Position numbers and translations under genes: made by a program
Shown here: positions 13,780 through 26,600 of the stretch, piece after piece
Position numbering within the stretch: the first letter of the stretch is position 1
Layout: every line of letters starts with the position of its first letter
DNA from: Lichenostomus cassidix
Taxonomy: Eukaryota > Chordata > Aves > Passeriformes > Meliphagidae
Reading direction: 5' to 3'
DNA length: 64,000 nucleotides
Assembly: GCA_008360975.2 (NCBI GenBank)
Contig: CM039196.1
Span: 6,428,263 to 6,492,262, forward strand
Notes under the pieces: model-generated
Databases searched by the model: none
The model's input: only the letters and a program-made list of their open reading frames with translations
Told to the model about the DNA's origin: nothing

Positions 13780-13930
13780 GAATAGGAGTATCCAAGCGCG
13801 CTTGTTTGGCTGAGTGCAGAATCCACAATGCTCTCGGCGTTACCGCGTTTGAGGCAGTCAGGTTATTACAAAGCCCCACTTGGGATACCATGGTTATCTT
13901 TACACTGCAAGTTCTAGCAGCTCGATTAGG
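13780..13930. promoter_or_regulatory. Candidate noncoding element with retained CpG
   Basis: Six CpGs fall within roughly 80 bp (AAGCGCGCTT near 13795 and CTCGGCGTTACCGCGTTTG near 13833), against a CpG-poor background. They are followed by GGTTATTACAAAG. This could be a regulatory element or an unrecognised exon fragment; reading frames here give no family match. Confidence 0.3.
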
Positions 13931-15419
13931 TTGGTCTGGGGTAGGAGGAGATTGGCAAAAACTCCTGCTGCACATACAGTTATGCTGAGAAACTGGTTTT
14001 TTCCCAGTACAGCTTTGCTTTGATAGGCTTTGTTACTGGGATGAGTCGCCTGCAGTGTGTCGCTGTTACTGGCATTGATACACATATGTTGTTAAGAGTT
14101 CCTAAACCTGGATGTCCTTTCTTCAAGACAGAAAAGAGGAGGCATGGAAGTGAAACAATGGAAGAGCTGCAGTGAGTTTCTGCCAGTGATTATACTGGGA
14201 TTTGGGGTGGTTTTATTCCTGCTCCTGTACCCAGACAGCTATAAAAGGCATCTCTGTTGTGTCAGTCATCTGGATGCTTTTGCAGAGGCTGGGGCAGGGA
14301 GGCCACAGGGGAGGGCAGAGGAAATGCTGAGATAGAGAGGGAAACTTTGGAAAATCCAGAAGGTGCTGGAGGCTTCAGCTTGCTTCAATTAGTGGAAGTC
14401 AGTGTGCACCTCCTTCCCGCACTGCCTCCCTTTGATCTTTCTTAAAGGTGTAATGCTAGAAACAGATTTAATCACAATACAAAAAAAAAACGGGAAATGC
14501 AGTCTGTAGCTTTTATGATTATTCCCTGAAAAGGGCCTTGGAGATTTTAGCTTTGCTTTTCTTCTGGCCTTGGAGATAGACATGTTCACATAACCCTGCT
14601 GGTTTATCATTCCTATCAGTAACACGCCTGCTGCCAAGATCCGGCATTTCCTGATACAGAGCCTGTGCCTAAAAATTGCCAGCTCTGAGGGGCTTTTGAG
14701 GATGACGATTGTTTTCTCTGCTGAGGGCTGTGAACAGTGGTTCTGGAGAGCACATTCCCTACTGGATAATGGTGTACCCACCCTTTGCCCTCTGTTTCTG
14801 CTGAGCAGTCAGTTGCCCTGATTTGTAGTGCTCTCCAATGCCTGTGCTCTTTTTTTCCTCCCCTTTTTCAACATGACAAAAGGTTCATGTGTTTAACCTT
14901 TAGAGGCATTATTGTTGGTCTCTGTTCCCCTTGCTAAGAGGATGGGGATGTTTCTGAGTAATGAAGTCCAGGAGCAGGATGGGACTTTGGATCAGAAGGT
15001 TGGGTTTATCTGCTATGGCATCCTCACTGCAGTCATGCAGTTGGGAGGAAAGATAATCTTGTATTTCGAGTGACTGAAGCCTCCTAACGGGAGATAAAAA
15101 TACCTCTCAGAAGAATAGCTGTCTAAATACCCATTGGCATTATGCTGTGTCCAAAAGTCAGGGAAGAATTTTTAGCCTGTCAAGCTACTGAGAGCAAATG
15201 TGGGCCATGTTTTACCCTAATTCAGTAAAATAAAAAACAAGCCAAAATGTTTTGTAAAAATTAGTCTTTGATCTTTCCTAATGCGCAGCCTGTGTTAGTG
15301 GTCACAGCTGTCCAATTCTCTCAGCCTGTTTCTGTTCTCCCTGATGCCATTTTTACATTGGTGCAGTTTCAGTGGCGTCAGTGGAGCGGTTCCAGATTTA
15401 TACCAGCAGTTTGGCAAAC
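13931..15419. other. Noncoding, nothing recognised
   Basis: Unique, CpG-poor DNA with no supported gene or repeat. There is a short A10 run near 14480. Confidence 0.5.
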
Positions 15420-16100
15420 CCTGAATGTTTAAAAGTCGTGAGTCAGGCTCCAGAAAATAATGCGATTTTTCTTTAAAATCATTATTTAGAACAACGCATT
15501 GGAATGGGGGTATGTTTTTTTAATTTTCCTTTTAATGTTTCTGTTGCCGCGTGCAGCAGGGTTTTTTTTAACCCATCTCTGAGGTCTGGAAAATCAGTTT
15601 GCAGTTGCCAGTGAAAGCTGTGACTCCTGCTTGAGCACAGCACTCCTTTAAAACTTGTAAAGTTGGCACTTTTAAAGCAGAATGTTTGTCAGATATTCTT
15701 CTTGCTCTCTGTCTGGACAGCACTTGGAGGGAAGTCTCTTTTCTGGACCATGCTCTGAACACCAACATGTATATAAAGTGTGATAATTAATCAACACAAT
15801 TAATAACCACAATTTTGATCAACATAGTCAATATAAGTCATCGGTATTTTATATTAAAATCCCGAGAGTTGTCAGAATTGCATTTCAGTAAGAACAGAAT
15901 GCATTGATTCACTTCTTTGTTGACTGATTTTTGCCAAGGCTGGAGACAGACACGAAACATCCCACCCCGAGCAAGTTTGGTTTTAGTTTGGAACCGCGAC
16001 ACCAAGAACGTGGCCAAGTGCTCGAGTTCCTAGTGAGCTAATATTTTATACTCCTGGTTGGATTAGTTAAACTGCTCGGCAGGAAAGCCTGTGTGTATGT
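15420..16100. promoter_or_regulatory. Candidate conserved noncoding element
   Basis: The left half is AT-rich, with TGATAATTAATCAACACAATTAATAACC-type homeodomain words around 15780-15815. The right half (15950-16085) keeps seven CpGs, including GAACCGCGACACC and GTGCTCGAGTTCC, in CpG-poor surroundings. No frame looks coding. The juxtaposition is typical of developmental enhancers, by inference. Confidence 0.4.
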
Positions 16101-19100
16101 GAGCTTGCACAGATCTAAACAAAGCTTCCTCACACACACACAGGAAACCAGCCAGCTACTCCATTGATTATGGGTTTGTCTTTCTGTTGCCCATGCCTGT
16201 GCCTTTTATCATTTATTTGGAAAGTTAATGAAAACAAGCTTAGTACAAGGAAAAGCACCCAGCAGAGCAGCCATCAATGCTGCAGAAGTTTCTTCTTGCC
16301 TGCTTATAATTAATGCCTCTTCCAGCAGAGAGAGACTTAATGTGGCAAAGCCAGCCAGCATATACATCAGTCTGCTGGAACGGTGATTATTGATAATGGC
16401 TGGGAGGGAAGGCTGCCTTAGGTGAGGGAAGACAGCATGTCTTACCTTGTGTCAAGAAAAGTGTAAAAATCATTTTTTTGAAAAATAATTCTAAAAAATT
16501 AATATTTCGACTGTCAGATTGACACCAGGAGCTCTGGGTGGCTTTGGCTGTGCTCTAGAGCTGTTCTGAAAGACTTAACATGTATTAAAAGTCCAGTCTG
16601 GCATGCTTGTGCACAAATGCCACTTGTGTTGCTTAAAAACAGTGAGCCAAATGTATTTTGGAAACAAAAGATGAACCCAGTATGGCATTTCTGGTTAGTG
16701 TAAAGCATGGGCTGAGTGAACTGGAATTAAATATGCATTGAGATTAATGAGGAAAGTTGTAAGCAAAGCAGAGGAGTGATGGATGATGATCTCTGCTGAA
16801 GTGGTCATGCAGATCTGCTGGAATAAACGTGGTACAATTCATGTGGTTCATAGCACCAGGCTTAGCACAAACTCCTGCAGGTCTTGGCCTTGGGCTTTGG
16901 AGACACTGCTGCACACAGAAATGCTTTCAGCCATACTCAGACCAGCGTTTTTCTGCTGTGGGATTTTAGAATTCCTGTGTAGATGGTGAGTTAATGACCC
17001 AGCAAATTAATTGCTTCATGAGGCTGCATTAATAATTGATGTTCGCTTACTCCTTTTCATATTATGTACAAACTCATTCAGCATCTACAACTAAAACAGG
17101 CAAAATTACAAAATTGCTTATAATCTCTCACTGAGCATGCTGCTCTGGCAGGATGGGGCGAGTACTCAGGTGCTGCTTTTAGTGCTGTACTGAGGAGGTA
17201 AATTGTATCAATAGGATCTGAAATTGCAGGGAAACTTTCTGCCCAGGGGGTAAAGAGAGGTCACTTTTTCAGTTTAGGGGTTATGCCTTTCTTACAGGAA
17301 GCTACATTTTACTTGATACCAGACATGGTGTCTGGAGGAAAGAGCAGTGAAAGCTCTGACTTAAATCCACATCAGCAAGAGAACACATTTAATTGAGAGG
17401 CCTTATCTACACAGAGTATTGTTGGTTGTGTGACTTTGTTTTCTCAATACAGATTTCTTGTTCTTGCAGCTCTACCTTTGGGAACCCCTGATAACAAATC
17501 ACTATGTCACTTAATTGTCTGGGTCTTTTTCCTTTCTTCACATTATTAAATGAGGTGGTTTAAACATTAAGTGCAGGAGATCACTGATGGGCCTCTGTTG
17601 AGCTACTGTACTACAGGGAGAGATAACTAGAGATACAGAGACATCTTTTCAAGAAGAAAGAACATTTCTAAGAGGAGGTGGATGTAGTAGTGAGTGGTGT
17701 TTAACCTGGTGTGAGGTTTGATGGCAGCTGAGGCTGATCTAAGTTGATGCTGCTGTGGTCCCTGAGTCTCAGCCGTGTGTTCCCTCTGGCACCATTGTGT
17801 GTTAGTGCAGTGTACTGGTCCAGTAAACTCAGCTAGCTGAAAAGTTGGAGGTCTGAGTTACTTTTGTTTGGCTTCTCTTCGTCTGGGACAGCGCTGGATT
17901 TCTGTGTTATTTCATGAATTCCACTGATGGCACTGAGGAGGAGATGATAACATGCAACCAGGGAGCCCACAGTGTTTACAGCTCCTGTGGCAGAGCACCT
18001 AGGTATCAAAGATGAAGGAAGTTTATTTCTAATCAACCAGTCTTACATTTCAATCAAAGAGTTTAAATTTATACACATAAATAATTCATGCACTTATTAT
18101 GCTACACATTCAGAATGCGGAACACACATTAACTTGTCCTTGTCCCACTCTAACAGATATGCAAGTGTGATCATTCCTGTTCTATTAGGGGAAAATGATA
18201 CCAAAGGTGAGATCTTGGTGCATTAAAATTGACAGCAAAATTCTTACAGACCCCCCCAGCAACTAGATTTTCACTTGAAATAACTGAGATGGCTGTTGCT
18301 CTGAGGGTTGTAGTGGCACCTTCTAGCTCCAGTGCAATGATTGTGTCACAGAAAGGATATTAGGGTAGTTATGTAGCAGACATAAGTGAGTGTGGCATTG
18401 CCTCAGTGCTCCCAGGAATTAATAATCCCATGGGGATGTGAATGCCATACCTGCTTTGCCATTTTTAGTCTATGGGGCAATGTCACCTCTCATCAGAAAA
18501 ACAGAGATAAGTGTGATCACGAATGCTTTATGCTAAAAAATACATCCTTGCCACTTACAGAAAGATAAAACTTATTAATAAGCTTGATTGTGTTCAATTT
18601 TAAAAAAATCTTTGGCTAGTTCCTGAAAGAATATTTCATACTATATACATGAGTAAGCTTTTGGCTTGGGGAGAAGGGTTGTGCCTTTCCAGTTGCTGCC
18701 CAGTTTTGTGTTCTTCTAATTCATTTTCTTTGTTTGATTTTTATCTTGGCAAGATTGTGACTTGTTATTTTGCAGTTTGAGGAATTAACATTTCCTTTTG
18801 ACTGAAGATATAATTTAACATTATATGTAAAAATTGTATTGCAGCAAGTGTCACATGAAAAGTCTAAAGCAGACTCCAAATCTGTATGAATAATGGGTGA
18901 GTCTTTCAAGTGTTATGGAGTAGCCATGATGGATCCATCTTCCCCTGCTATGAAGCTCCCCAGTTGAGAGGCTGTGCCTTCTACACTTCAGCCTCCACGT
19001 TATTAACAATCCACTCACAATACACAAATCACTTCTCCTGACTCATTGAAAAGAGCTGCCTGGGAGAGGGCATGGTCCTGACACAATGTCCATGGCTTCC

Positions 19101-19399
19101 TGGCCAGGCTGCAGGTGGAGCTGGAAGCCCAGCCCGATGTGGGGATTGTCTGGCACTTCCCTTGCAGGGCTGTTGACAATTGCCTGTAGCTTTGCCAAAC
19201 TCTAACTGCTGGAGCTGAAATTTTCCATGTCGTGTGTTTGCCTGCAGCTGATTTCCTTTTCTTTGAAAGTTCAAATAGAAAGAATTGGCTCCCTAAAAAA
19301 ATAAGGTAGGGAGAAATAAATTGGTTTGGTCATGTTATAAGTGCTTGCAAGTATTTCGCTAAGAAACTTGCACACTCACATACTTTGAAGCAAGGACAT
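16101..19399. other. Noncoding, nothing recognised
   Basis: Mostly CpG-poor unique DNA, with a short CA run at 16130-16141 and AT-rich patches near 16490 and 17010. No exon, RNA gene or dated repeat is supported. Confidence 0.5.
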
Positions 19400-19411
19400 G
19401 AAATTTGGCCA

Positions 19412-19464
19412 GGACTTAGCCCTGTGGAAGACAGGGCCTGTGGACTTAGCCCTGTGGAAGACAG
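19412..19464. repeat. 30-bp tandem duplication
   Basis: The 23-bp word running from GGACTTAGCC to GAAGACAG occurs exactly at 19412-19434 and again at 19442-19464, a 30-bp period. Perfect identity suggests a recent local duplication, possibly polymorphic. Confidence 0.85.
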
Positions 19465-22400
19465 ATAGCCTTTTGCTATCTCTACAAAAGTTGCATAAGT
19501 TCTGCCAAGTCAAAATACTCACAGAAGGATCAGTTTGCACATTCTAAGGGTTTCAAGAAAACCTAGGTAGGCTTTTGAGAGGAAACTATTTCCTAAGTAG
19601 TTTGCTTCATATTCTGTATAAGGAGTTTCCCAAAAGACAGCTCCATAAAGACATGTTTTCCATCAGGAAAAAAATGAATGCTCAGAATTGCTTAGCAGTC
19701 AAGATCACAAGAAACCCCAAGTGTACTTAAAGGGCACCTGATAAGATCAGAGAAAAAATACCCATTACTGCCTCTTGCCTCTGGAATGTCATGTAAATCT
19801 GTCTGCACTTGCCTTTCACACTTTTAATTGAAAACATAAAGGGGTGGGGGGAGCATTTGAGCAGATTAGCTAATTGATTGATTATTTACAAGGAATCAAA
19901 ATTAGAGGGACAATGATGTCTTTTTAGAGAGGCATCAAGGCAAATTATATGATTATCAAGTTACCCATATGCACAGTTTGACATGCACAACACTGCAGCA
20001 TCCATTTGTACACAAATCATGCATCAGGGGTTTTCCTAGCACATTTTAAGAGAATTTAACATGCTTTTCTCGAAACCACAAAAGCAATGCCGTAGTACAT
20101 CAAGAATGAAATATGGCAGCAAGCTCTTGTCTACCTCATGGATGCCAGTAGAGGTTTCAGTGCAGTATTGACCATGGCTTTGCTGAATGCTCTGGGGCCA
20201 AATCCCTCTCCTGCTTATTCCTGGGCCAGAGACAGGCTCATGAAGAATGTGTGTTAATGTGCACCATATTCTCAGCCATCTGTTGACCCCATCTGACTTG
20301 CTCTTGCCTGTGCCTGTGGGGCTGCTCTCTGGGGAGAGCCAGCAAAGGTCAAGAGGGCACCCAAGCCTCGTTGTAAGCTGCCGAGTGGTAGTACCATCTG
20401 TAAGACTTTCTTCCTCTGCTTCTGTTCCAAATCTGCCTTATTGAGGGCGGTGGACAAGTATTTTGATATAATTAGTTAATCCTGAGAAAGCCAGCAGTCC
20501 CATCCCAGCTGGAGCAGACCCGCAAAGGGAGGGACCTGCAAGTTCATTCTGGTTGTACTGTTTGCTGACAGCCCTCGAAGCCCATGGGGATAGCTTGGCC
20601 AGAAGTGATTCCTTGCAATGAATGGTGTGATTTGTGCCAAGTGTTCTGAGACTATCTTTTTTTTTTTTCTTTTTTTGTTAAATATTCATGTATTCAGTAC
20701 TTTTGTCTGGGCATGGGCAGCCTAGCTTTTTGGCATTTTGAAATTTAAGCACCTTTCTTAGTAGCAAAGGGCAAGTTCTCAAACTTTTCCCCTGGTGACA
20801 TTCACTCTTGGATGTCTGTTACCATCTTGGCGAGCAAAGATGACAGATCAAGCACAGAACCTGGCCTCCTCTCCAAATTGCCTTGATTTCTTATCTCTGA
20901 AACTGGATTATTTTGCACAGATCTTGCTGTTTCATATGTTCCACAGCCCTATTTCAATTAATGCCATCCTGGGGACACATGAGCCCTGTGTAAAATGTCA
21001 TCACAATGTTTGAGAGTGGTTTTGAGAGTCTTTTCTGCACATACTAAAAACTGTGTCAATACATAGTCAGGCCTTTAAAAGTGGTGTTTATAGCACCATA
21101 ATGACTCTGTATCTAGGTCTTGAATCAGAACAGGGTGTGGGCCCTTTACAATGTGAATACAATAACATGTATTAAATAACATTGAGAAGTTACTGCCAGC
21201 GCACAGTAGCCAATTTTCCAATGTTAATACCTGAGAACAACAAATCGCAAGTGAGGCTGGCCAGGCTGGTGGCCTCGGGCCAGCTTTTCCCCAAGCAAGT
21301 CTCTCAAGTCAGCCTGGCTCAAGGTGAACTCAGTGCTCGGTGGGGCTGAGCCATTTCAGCCACCAGCAGCAGCCTCTCCTTCCCCCTCCAAAGGCAGGAA
21401 CCATGGCTGGGCTGTCTCTGCACAGCTCCCAGGGAGCCTGACCTGCTCCCCAGGCTGCCCTTGGATGGCTGGGTGGGGGAGCCAGACTTTAGAGACCCTG
21501 TTGTGAAAGTGTTGATCTAGATCCCCAGGAAATCCTGTTAAGCAACAACAGAAGTGCCTGGGGCAGGGGAAAAAAAAAATCTGTCTGCTCTGAGCTGTGG
21601 CCCTCTCATTTGCATACAACATATGTCCTCTTCGTTTGCGTGTCAAAATAACCCTGCCCCAGTTGCCTCAAGCGAAGAGATTAGATCTGGGGAGGAGGCT
21701 TGCACCAGGACAACTTTTAGCACAACAAGGAAATTCTGAAAGAGTAAAGATAATTAAAAACAAGAGATGAAAGCTAGCTCAGACAGCTTGCTTGACATAG
21801 CCAAGTATCTCCCAATAATTCAAGAAACCTCTCAGTATCCAGAACTGTCCATCATCCGCCCTGTTTTCCCCTGCCAGCACGATTTGGCATTTTAAAATTA
21901 AAATTGTTGTGCTTGTCCTGCTGACTCATATGTTGTGCATCTCTCTTCTGTCCAGATTTGGGATGAAATCTTGGCCCTGTGCTGTAAGCCTGTGTGATGC
22001 AGGAGGTCAGAGCAGTTAATCAAAATGGATCATTCTAGCTTTATAGCATAAAAGTCAGTTAAGTCATTGGCAAAACTCCTCCTGATGCCTATAAATGTGG
22101 AACTCGAACTATATAACCCCAAGACATCCAAATGGCTGGCTGTAAGATTCTGAGCCCAGCTCTTCTGTTTAGAACTCCAGAACTCTAAACTCTCTGCTTA
22201 TTTGCTTTCCTTTTTTTGCATGCATCCCATGGATTTGAAGTGCTGAGATTTTTTAACGACAAGAGCAAAGCCTTGTTTCTTAGGAAGAAAATGTGGTTTC
22301 AATTTATTATTTTCTGAGTGAAAATGAATGACTTGAAAATACCCCTAATCCATTTCTTACCTTTTTCATTGTGAATTTTCTTTTACCATTGCAATAAAAC

Positions 22401-24440
22401 AAATTTATTTTTAATAGGATTGAGGGGAAAAATTCTGGGATCAGTTTGCACCATATTTCTGCCTACAGCTGAAATCTCAAATGTAACCCATAAACCCTTA
22501 AAAATAGTGAGGAGGAAAGCATTACTAATAACCTTAAAACTAGTTTTGAGACTCACCATAAGAACATTATCTGTAAAGGCTGCATGTTGGGTACATTGAC
22601 TTAGCAATAATAAGCAATAAAAATAAAACACACTGCAAGGCTGAACCAAGCGTGAAAGTCTAACAAGCAAATTTTGGAACATTCCATAGTGATGTGGTTG
22701 CCCAGTGCTGCTGTATGCAGGGTTTCTGCATGAAGATACACCTTTTGTTTAGCACCTTGCCCCATGCTTTGGCTGGAAGCTCTTGCTCCGGCTTTTCCTT
22801 GGGCCCATTGCTAGAAAATGCAACTGGGGCTGCATGACAGAGGATGTTGCAGTCAATGGATATGGAAACACAGTTCACTGTATGCAGGTAGCCTACCAGA
22901 CCTTCAATTTAGATGAGCCCTAAATAGAATGAAAACTAGCCTTGGATCAAATGCACAGTTACCTTTGTGTCTTCTCAGGGGGCTGGGAGCTCTCCATGGG
23001 GCAGACAGAGAGAGCTCGAGTAAGTTATGCAAACACTATTGTGTGAGACTTGTGTAAGGGCTAAATCATTTTAGCCTCTGGGCTAAATTGTTTGATTGGA
23101 TGGAAACCATTTAAGATGAGACTGGGTTTTTTTTTTCCTTGAAATAGTTTATTCCCTGACCACATTTTAAGTAGCTAGAATGTTTTGCTTGGTGGAGTGT
23201 ATGACTGTGGGGGGTAGAGAGCAAGGGAAAGGGAATTGGGACTCATTTTTGTGGATATCCAAAAATAACCGAAATGAAGACAACCCAACCTGAAATGTAA
23301 GAATTCCCAGAGGCTGCTTGGTCACAGGATATATTTCCACATTGTATTAGAGCAATTCCCTGAACTGGAGAAGACGGAGGCAGTACTGGCTGACTTGTAG
23401 TTTTACTGCCCAATTGTTTATTAGCAATCCTGCTGTGCAAAAGCATTGAAGAAATGGAAGTTATTCAGAGGCGACTCTGAGCCAGACTTGATTGTTAGCA
23501 GCTTTAGGGATTTGGCTATTAGCTGGTGCGTTCTGTGGTAATGGAATATTGTAAAAATGTTTATATAAAAAAGTGCAAATGTCAAGGCAGTGTGTGAGTA
23601 TGTGAATAACTCTGCATACAGTAATAGTTCTTAGAAGCAAAATTTACCAGAAGTGTAACAGTAAAAAAAAGTTACTCTGATGGATTTGGTTGATCTTTAA
23701 TTTACTTTGCTATAAAACCAGGTCCTTTACCCTAGCCTGCACACTGGGCCCAAATTATAGAGTTTGGAACCCCAGAACTGTCTGACCTGACTACTGATGC
23801 TCAAGTCAATTCTTTTTATTGCTGCCATGAGGTTTGCAGCAGGCTGCAGAGTTGTGCATTGAAAGTACATCAGTGCTTTTAGGGTGAACTGGTGTTTTAG
23901 GTCGATCGGTAGGAGATAAATTGGAGCTTTCAGCACCCACTAAAGAGATGGAGGTAATTTTTTTCCTCTTTTTCATCAGCAATTTGCACAGCCATTTCCA
24001 GTAATGGGGATAGGACACATCACAGTTTGGGGGCCAAGGTTGACTTCAACAGCAGAGCATGAATGTGGAGCCCTTTATCTCCAACACAGCAACTTGCAGC
24101 TGCACCTGACTGCTCCACCGCTCCTGTCCCCCAAAACTGCCATCCTTTTTGGACAGCCAAAGAAGCGTAAATTAATTAAAGCTATCGTTACACAGTCAGC
24201 CAGTTGTATTCATCTCCAGCCTGTGCTTGGTAGGTTTCTGAATAAATGCCCACTCGTGCTGTCTCAGGGTCGCTGTTCCTGCCTGTTTCCAGCCTGGATA
24301 GCTGTGGTTGCGTCAGCTTGTGCTCGAAGGTTATCTACCCAACCAGTAGGATTACAAGGGCAATATATTTCTTAATGAAAATGTTGATTCTGGAGTACAG
24401 TTATAGGGTCATTTACATTATTATGCACATAATCTCTTTC
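19465..24440. other. Noncoding, nothing recognised
   Basis: No supported gene. A T-rich run (20659-20677) and short G-rich patches are present. Open frames are short and unrelated to known families as far as I can judge. Confidence 0.5.
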
Positions 24441-24505
24441 GAAGCAGGGGGTCTAGAATGACCTTTTAAGGTCCCTTTCTGTGCTGCATTTCTATGACTC
24501 TATGA
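24441..24505 (+). repeat. CR1 LINE 3' tail, severely 5'-truncated
   Basis: The segment contains GGTCTAGAATGACCTTTTAAGGTCCCTTTCTG and then TTCTATGACTCTATGA. This matches the CR1 3' end (a TCTAGATGACCTTTAAGGTCCC-type motif followed by octamer repeats of the ATTCTATG kind, in place of poly-A). Only about 65 bp remain. CR1 is the dominant retrotransposon of birds and is abundant in other reptiles, which is the best clue to the host clade. Orientation is plus. Confidence 0.85.
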
Positions 24506-24721
24506 AGTCCTTGCTGAAAACAAATAAATGTTATCAACATTCCTATAAATTATTCATTTTTTAAATCCACTGGTCATTATAAGATGATTGGCATAAGTAA
24601 TAATCTGTGTTAGGGATGCGAGGGAGAGCGAAACGATGAAAAGGCTCCTTGATGTTGTGCTGCTGTTTGTCATCCTTTTGGGAGAAAGAGGGGCCTGACA
24701 GCCCTCCAGCTTTGCCCTCAG

Positions 24722-24800
24722 AGGACCTGGGCTCCAGGCCCTGCACTTCCACTGCTTCTTTTGTGGTCTTGACAAGTCATTAGGGAAAGACTGAAACACT
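24722..24800 (-). repeat. MIR-like SINE relic
   Basis: The order CTGGGCTCCAGGCCCTGC, CACTTCCACTGCTT, GTGGTCTTGACAAGTCATTAGGGAAAGACTGAAAC follows the reverse complement of the MIR core (GAATCC/TGCCACTTACTAGCTGTGTGACCTTGGGCAAGTCAC). The match is by memory and is degenerate. MIR is an ancient CORE-SINE found across amniotes. Confidence 0.5.
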
Positions 24801-25329
24801 GTTTTCGAAACATCTTAACTGCACTTCAGCTGGCTGCCCTGCTGCTCCCATCCCCCAACCTGCCCAGCCTTGCAGACTGCATTAATCAAAACTGTCCAAA
24901 GACATTCAGACGCTCGTATCCATCTCCAGCCTGTCCTGCTTCTGTTTGGCCCATAAGCAGTTTTTAAACGTGCTTCTCGCCTATATTTTGATTTTTCTAG
25001 GTTTCTAAAAGACCTTCACTTTGCGTTTCTGTTTTCAAACACGGCTTGTAAAAATAGATATGTGGTGTGTAAACACTGTGCCCCAAAATCAGCTTTCTTC
25101 TCCCTCTGCTCATTATCATCTTCTAGTGACAGTGAGACAAGAGTAGCTGCTTTCAAGTGGCTCAGACACATCCAACCAGACACTCGGGGCTGCAGCTTCA
25201 TTGTGCTGTGCTGGGTCAGGGGAGTCACCACAAACACAGGGCTCTGGCCGACCAAACTGCTGCAAAGCAAAGAACGAGAAATAAAGCTGCTCATACTCAT
25301 TTGGCTGCAATAAATGGTTTCAGCCATAA
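24801..25329. other. Noncoding, nothing recognised
   Basis: Unique DNA between a repeat relic and a CpG-retaining block. No exon is supported. Confidence 0.45.
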
Positions 25330-25640
25330 GTCTTTGGTTTCCTCTGCAGACGCTTTCAAACATTACACTTGTAGTTATTATTTTTAATCCCTATGACGGG
25401 CCGGATGTTGGTGACCGTGGTGGCGTGGGTTACACAGCTCCTCGAAACGTTGATTTTGAATTTCGCTTTAACTTAACCGAATGTTGCCGGTGGGCTCAGA
25501 TACGTACAATTAGCTCACTTAAAATGATGCCTCCGGTGTGCTAAGACACTTAAAATTAGGACCAGAAGTTAGGCAGTTAATCTGTAAAGCTCAATAAAGC
25601 CCCCTGTTTCATCCAAGGGTTGTCAGAAAATTCGTTCCAC
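25330..25640. promoter_or_regulatory. Candidate conserved noncoding element with dense CpG
   Basis: Twelve CpGs occur between about 25349 and 25536 (for example GACGGGCCGGATG, CTCGAAACGTTG, TTTCGC, TACGTAC) in an otherwise AT-leaning, CpG-depleted region. ACAATTAGCTC and AAAATTAGG words are interspersed. A 76-codon frame crosses part of it, but without splice signals or recognised residues. I infer a conserved regulatory element; a small exon cannot be ruled out. Confidence 0.42.
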
Positions 25641-26249
25641 ATCTGTACAGAAAAAAAGCGAGGTGTAAACTGCCAAGAACCATTTTAATGATGGCTGGAG
25701 AAAAAAGCAGCCAGATGGCAGGCTCTGCTGTGGCTGCGGTTGGTATTTAACTGCTTTTTTATTGGAAAAATATGGGGTGAAAAATTGTGTGGGACTCATT
25801 AGGCAGCCTGCTGCGATTCTGATCAGCTTGCCAATCTGTTCAGTGTGGCAAAGATCCAAACAGCCATAAATTTTTAGCAGAGGCTTATAATCTATGACTT
25901 GGAGCTTGTTAAACCTTCTCTACTCCCCCCACTTTTGTACACTGCTTGGTTTGGGATTTTTTTTTTTTATTTTTTATTTTTTTAATAAAAGCTTCAGGGC
26001 TCAAGCTGTGCTGGAAAAAAAAAAAGGGGAGGGGGGATCAAGTCTCTCACAAAAAAGCTCCAGTGAATAGCACATCTCTTTGCTCCTTCTCAAAGTAAGA
26101 GTCCATAACACAAGTTTAATTTTCCTGATCCTGCATATTAACTAAAAAATGGGGTGTGCAGCAACATCTAAAGTAAGAGAGTGAGTGCTGTTATCTTTCC
26201 ACTGGCATAGAGGAGCACAGGAAATTCTCCTGCTCCTCTTTTGTCATCT
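25641..26249. other. Low-complexity T- and A-rich stretch
   Basis: Contains a long T-rich tract (about 25959-25983), an A11 run near 26014-26024 followed by a GGGGAGGGGGG purine run, and no coding signal. Confidence 0.5.
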
Positions 26250-26600
26250 TCAGAGGGAGGAAGGTTGTCGGAGGAGAGGGTTGTTTTTGCGGGCAGGCAG
26301 CTCCGTGGTGTTTTACCTTTTTGCCGAAACAATCCCAAAGCGAAGAATATGCAAATTTCAGAATTTCATAGCTTGGAGCAAAGTGTTAGGATCACAGCAC
26401 GGCTGGCGCTCAGGGGAGACAGTAAACTGCTGGCAGGGTTTTAATTTTCCGTCGTAGTGGTGTCTGGATACCAAAGGATTCACAAAGGATCCTAAGAGGA
26501 AACTTAAAGCTTCCTTTTTCTTAATATTTGCATATTACCGAAATCGATTTCAGACAAAGGAAAAAGAGGTTTTAGAGGCTGCTGTCACATGTTTCCAAGG
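26250..26600. promoter_or_regulatory. Candidate enhancer with POU octamer
   Basis: About eleven CpGs are spread over 26268-26550. An exact ATTTGCAT octamer (POU/OCT type) sits at 26526-26533, followed by ACCGAAATCGATTT and a SOX-like ACAAAG. The cluster of an octamer with a nearby SOX-like word is known in neural and stem-cell enhancers. Binding is inferred only. Confidence 0.38.
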
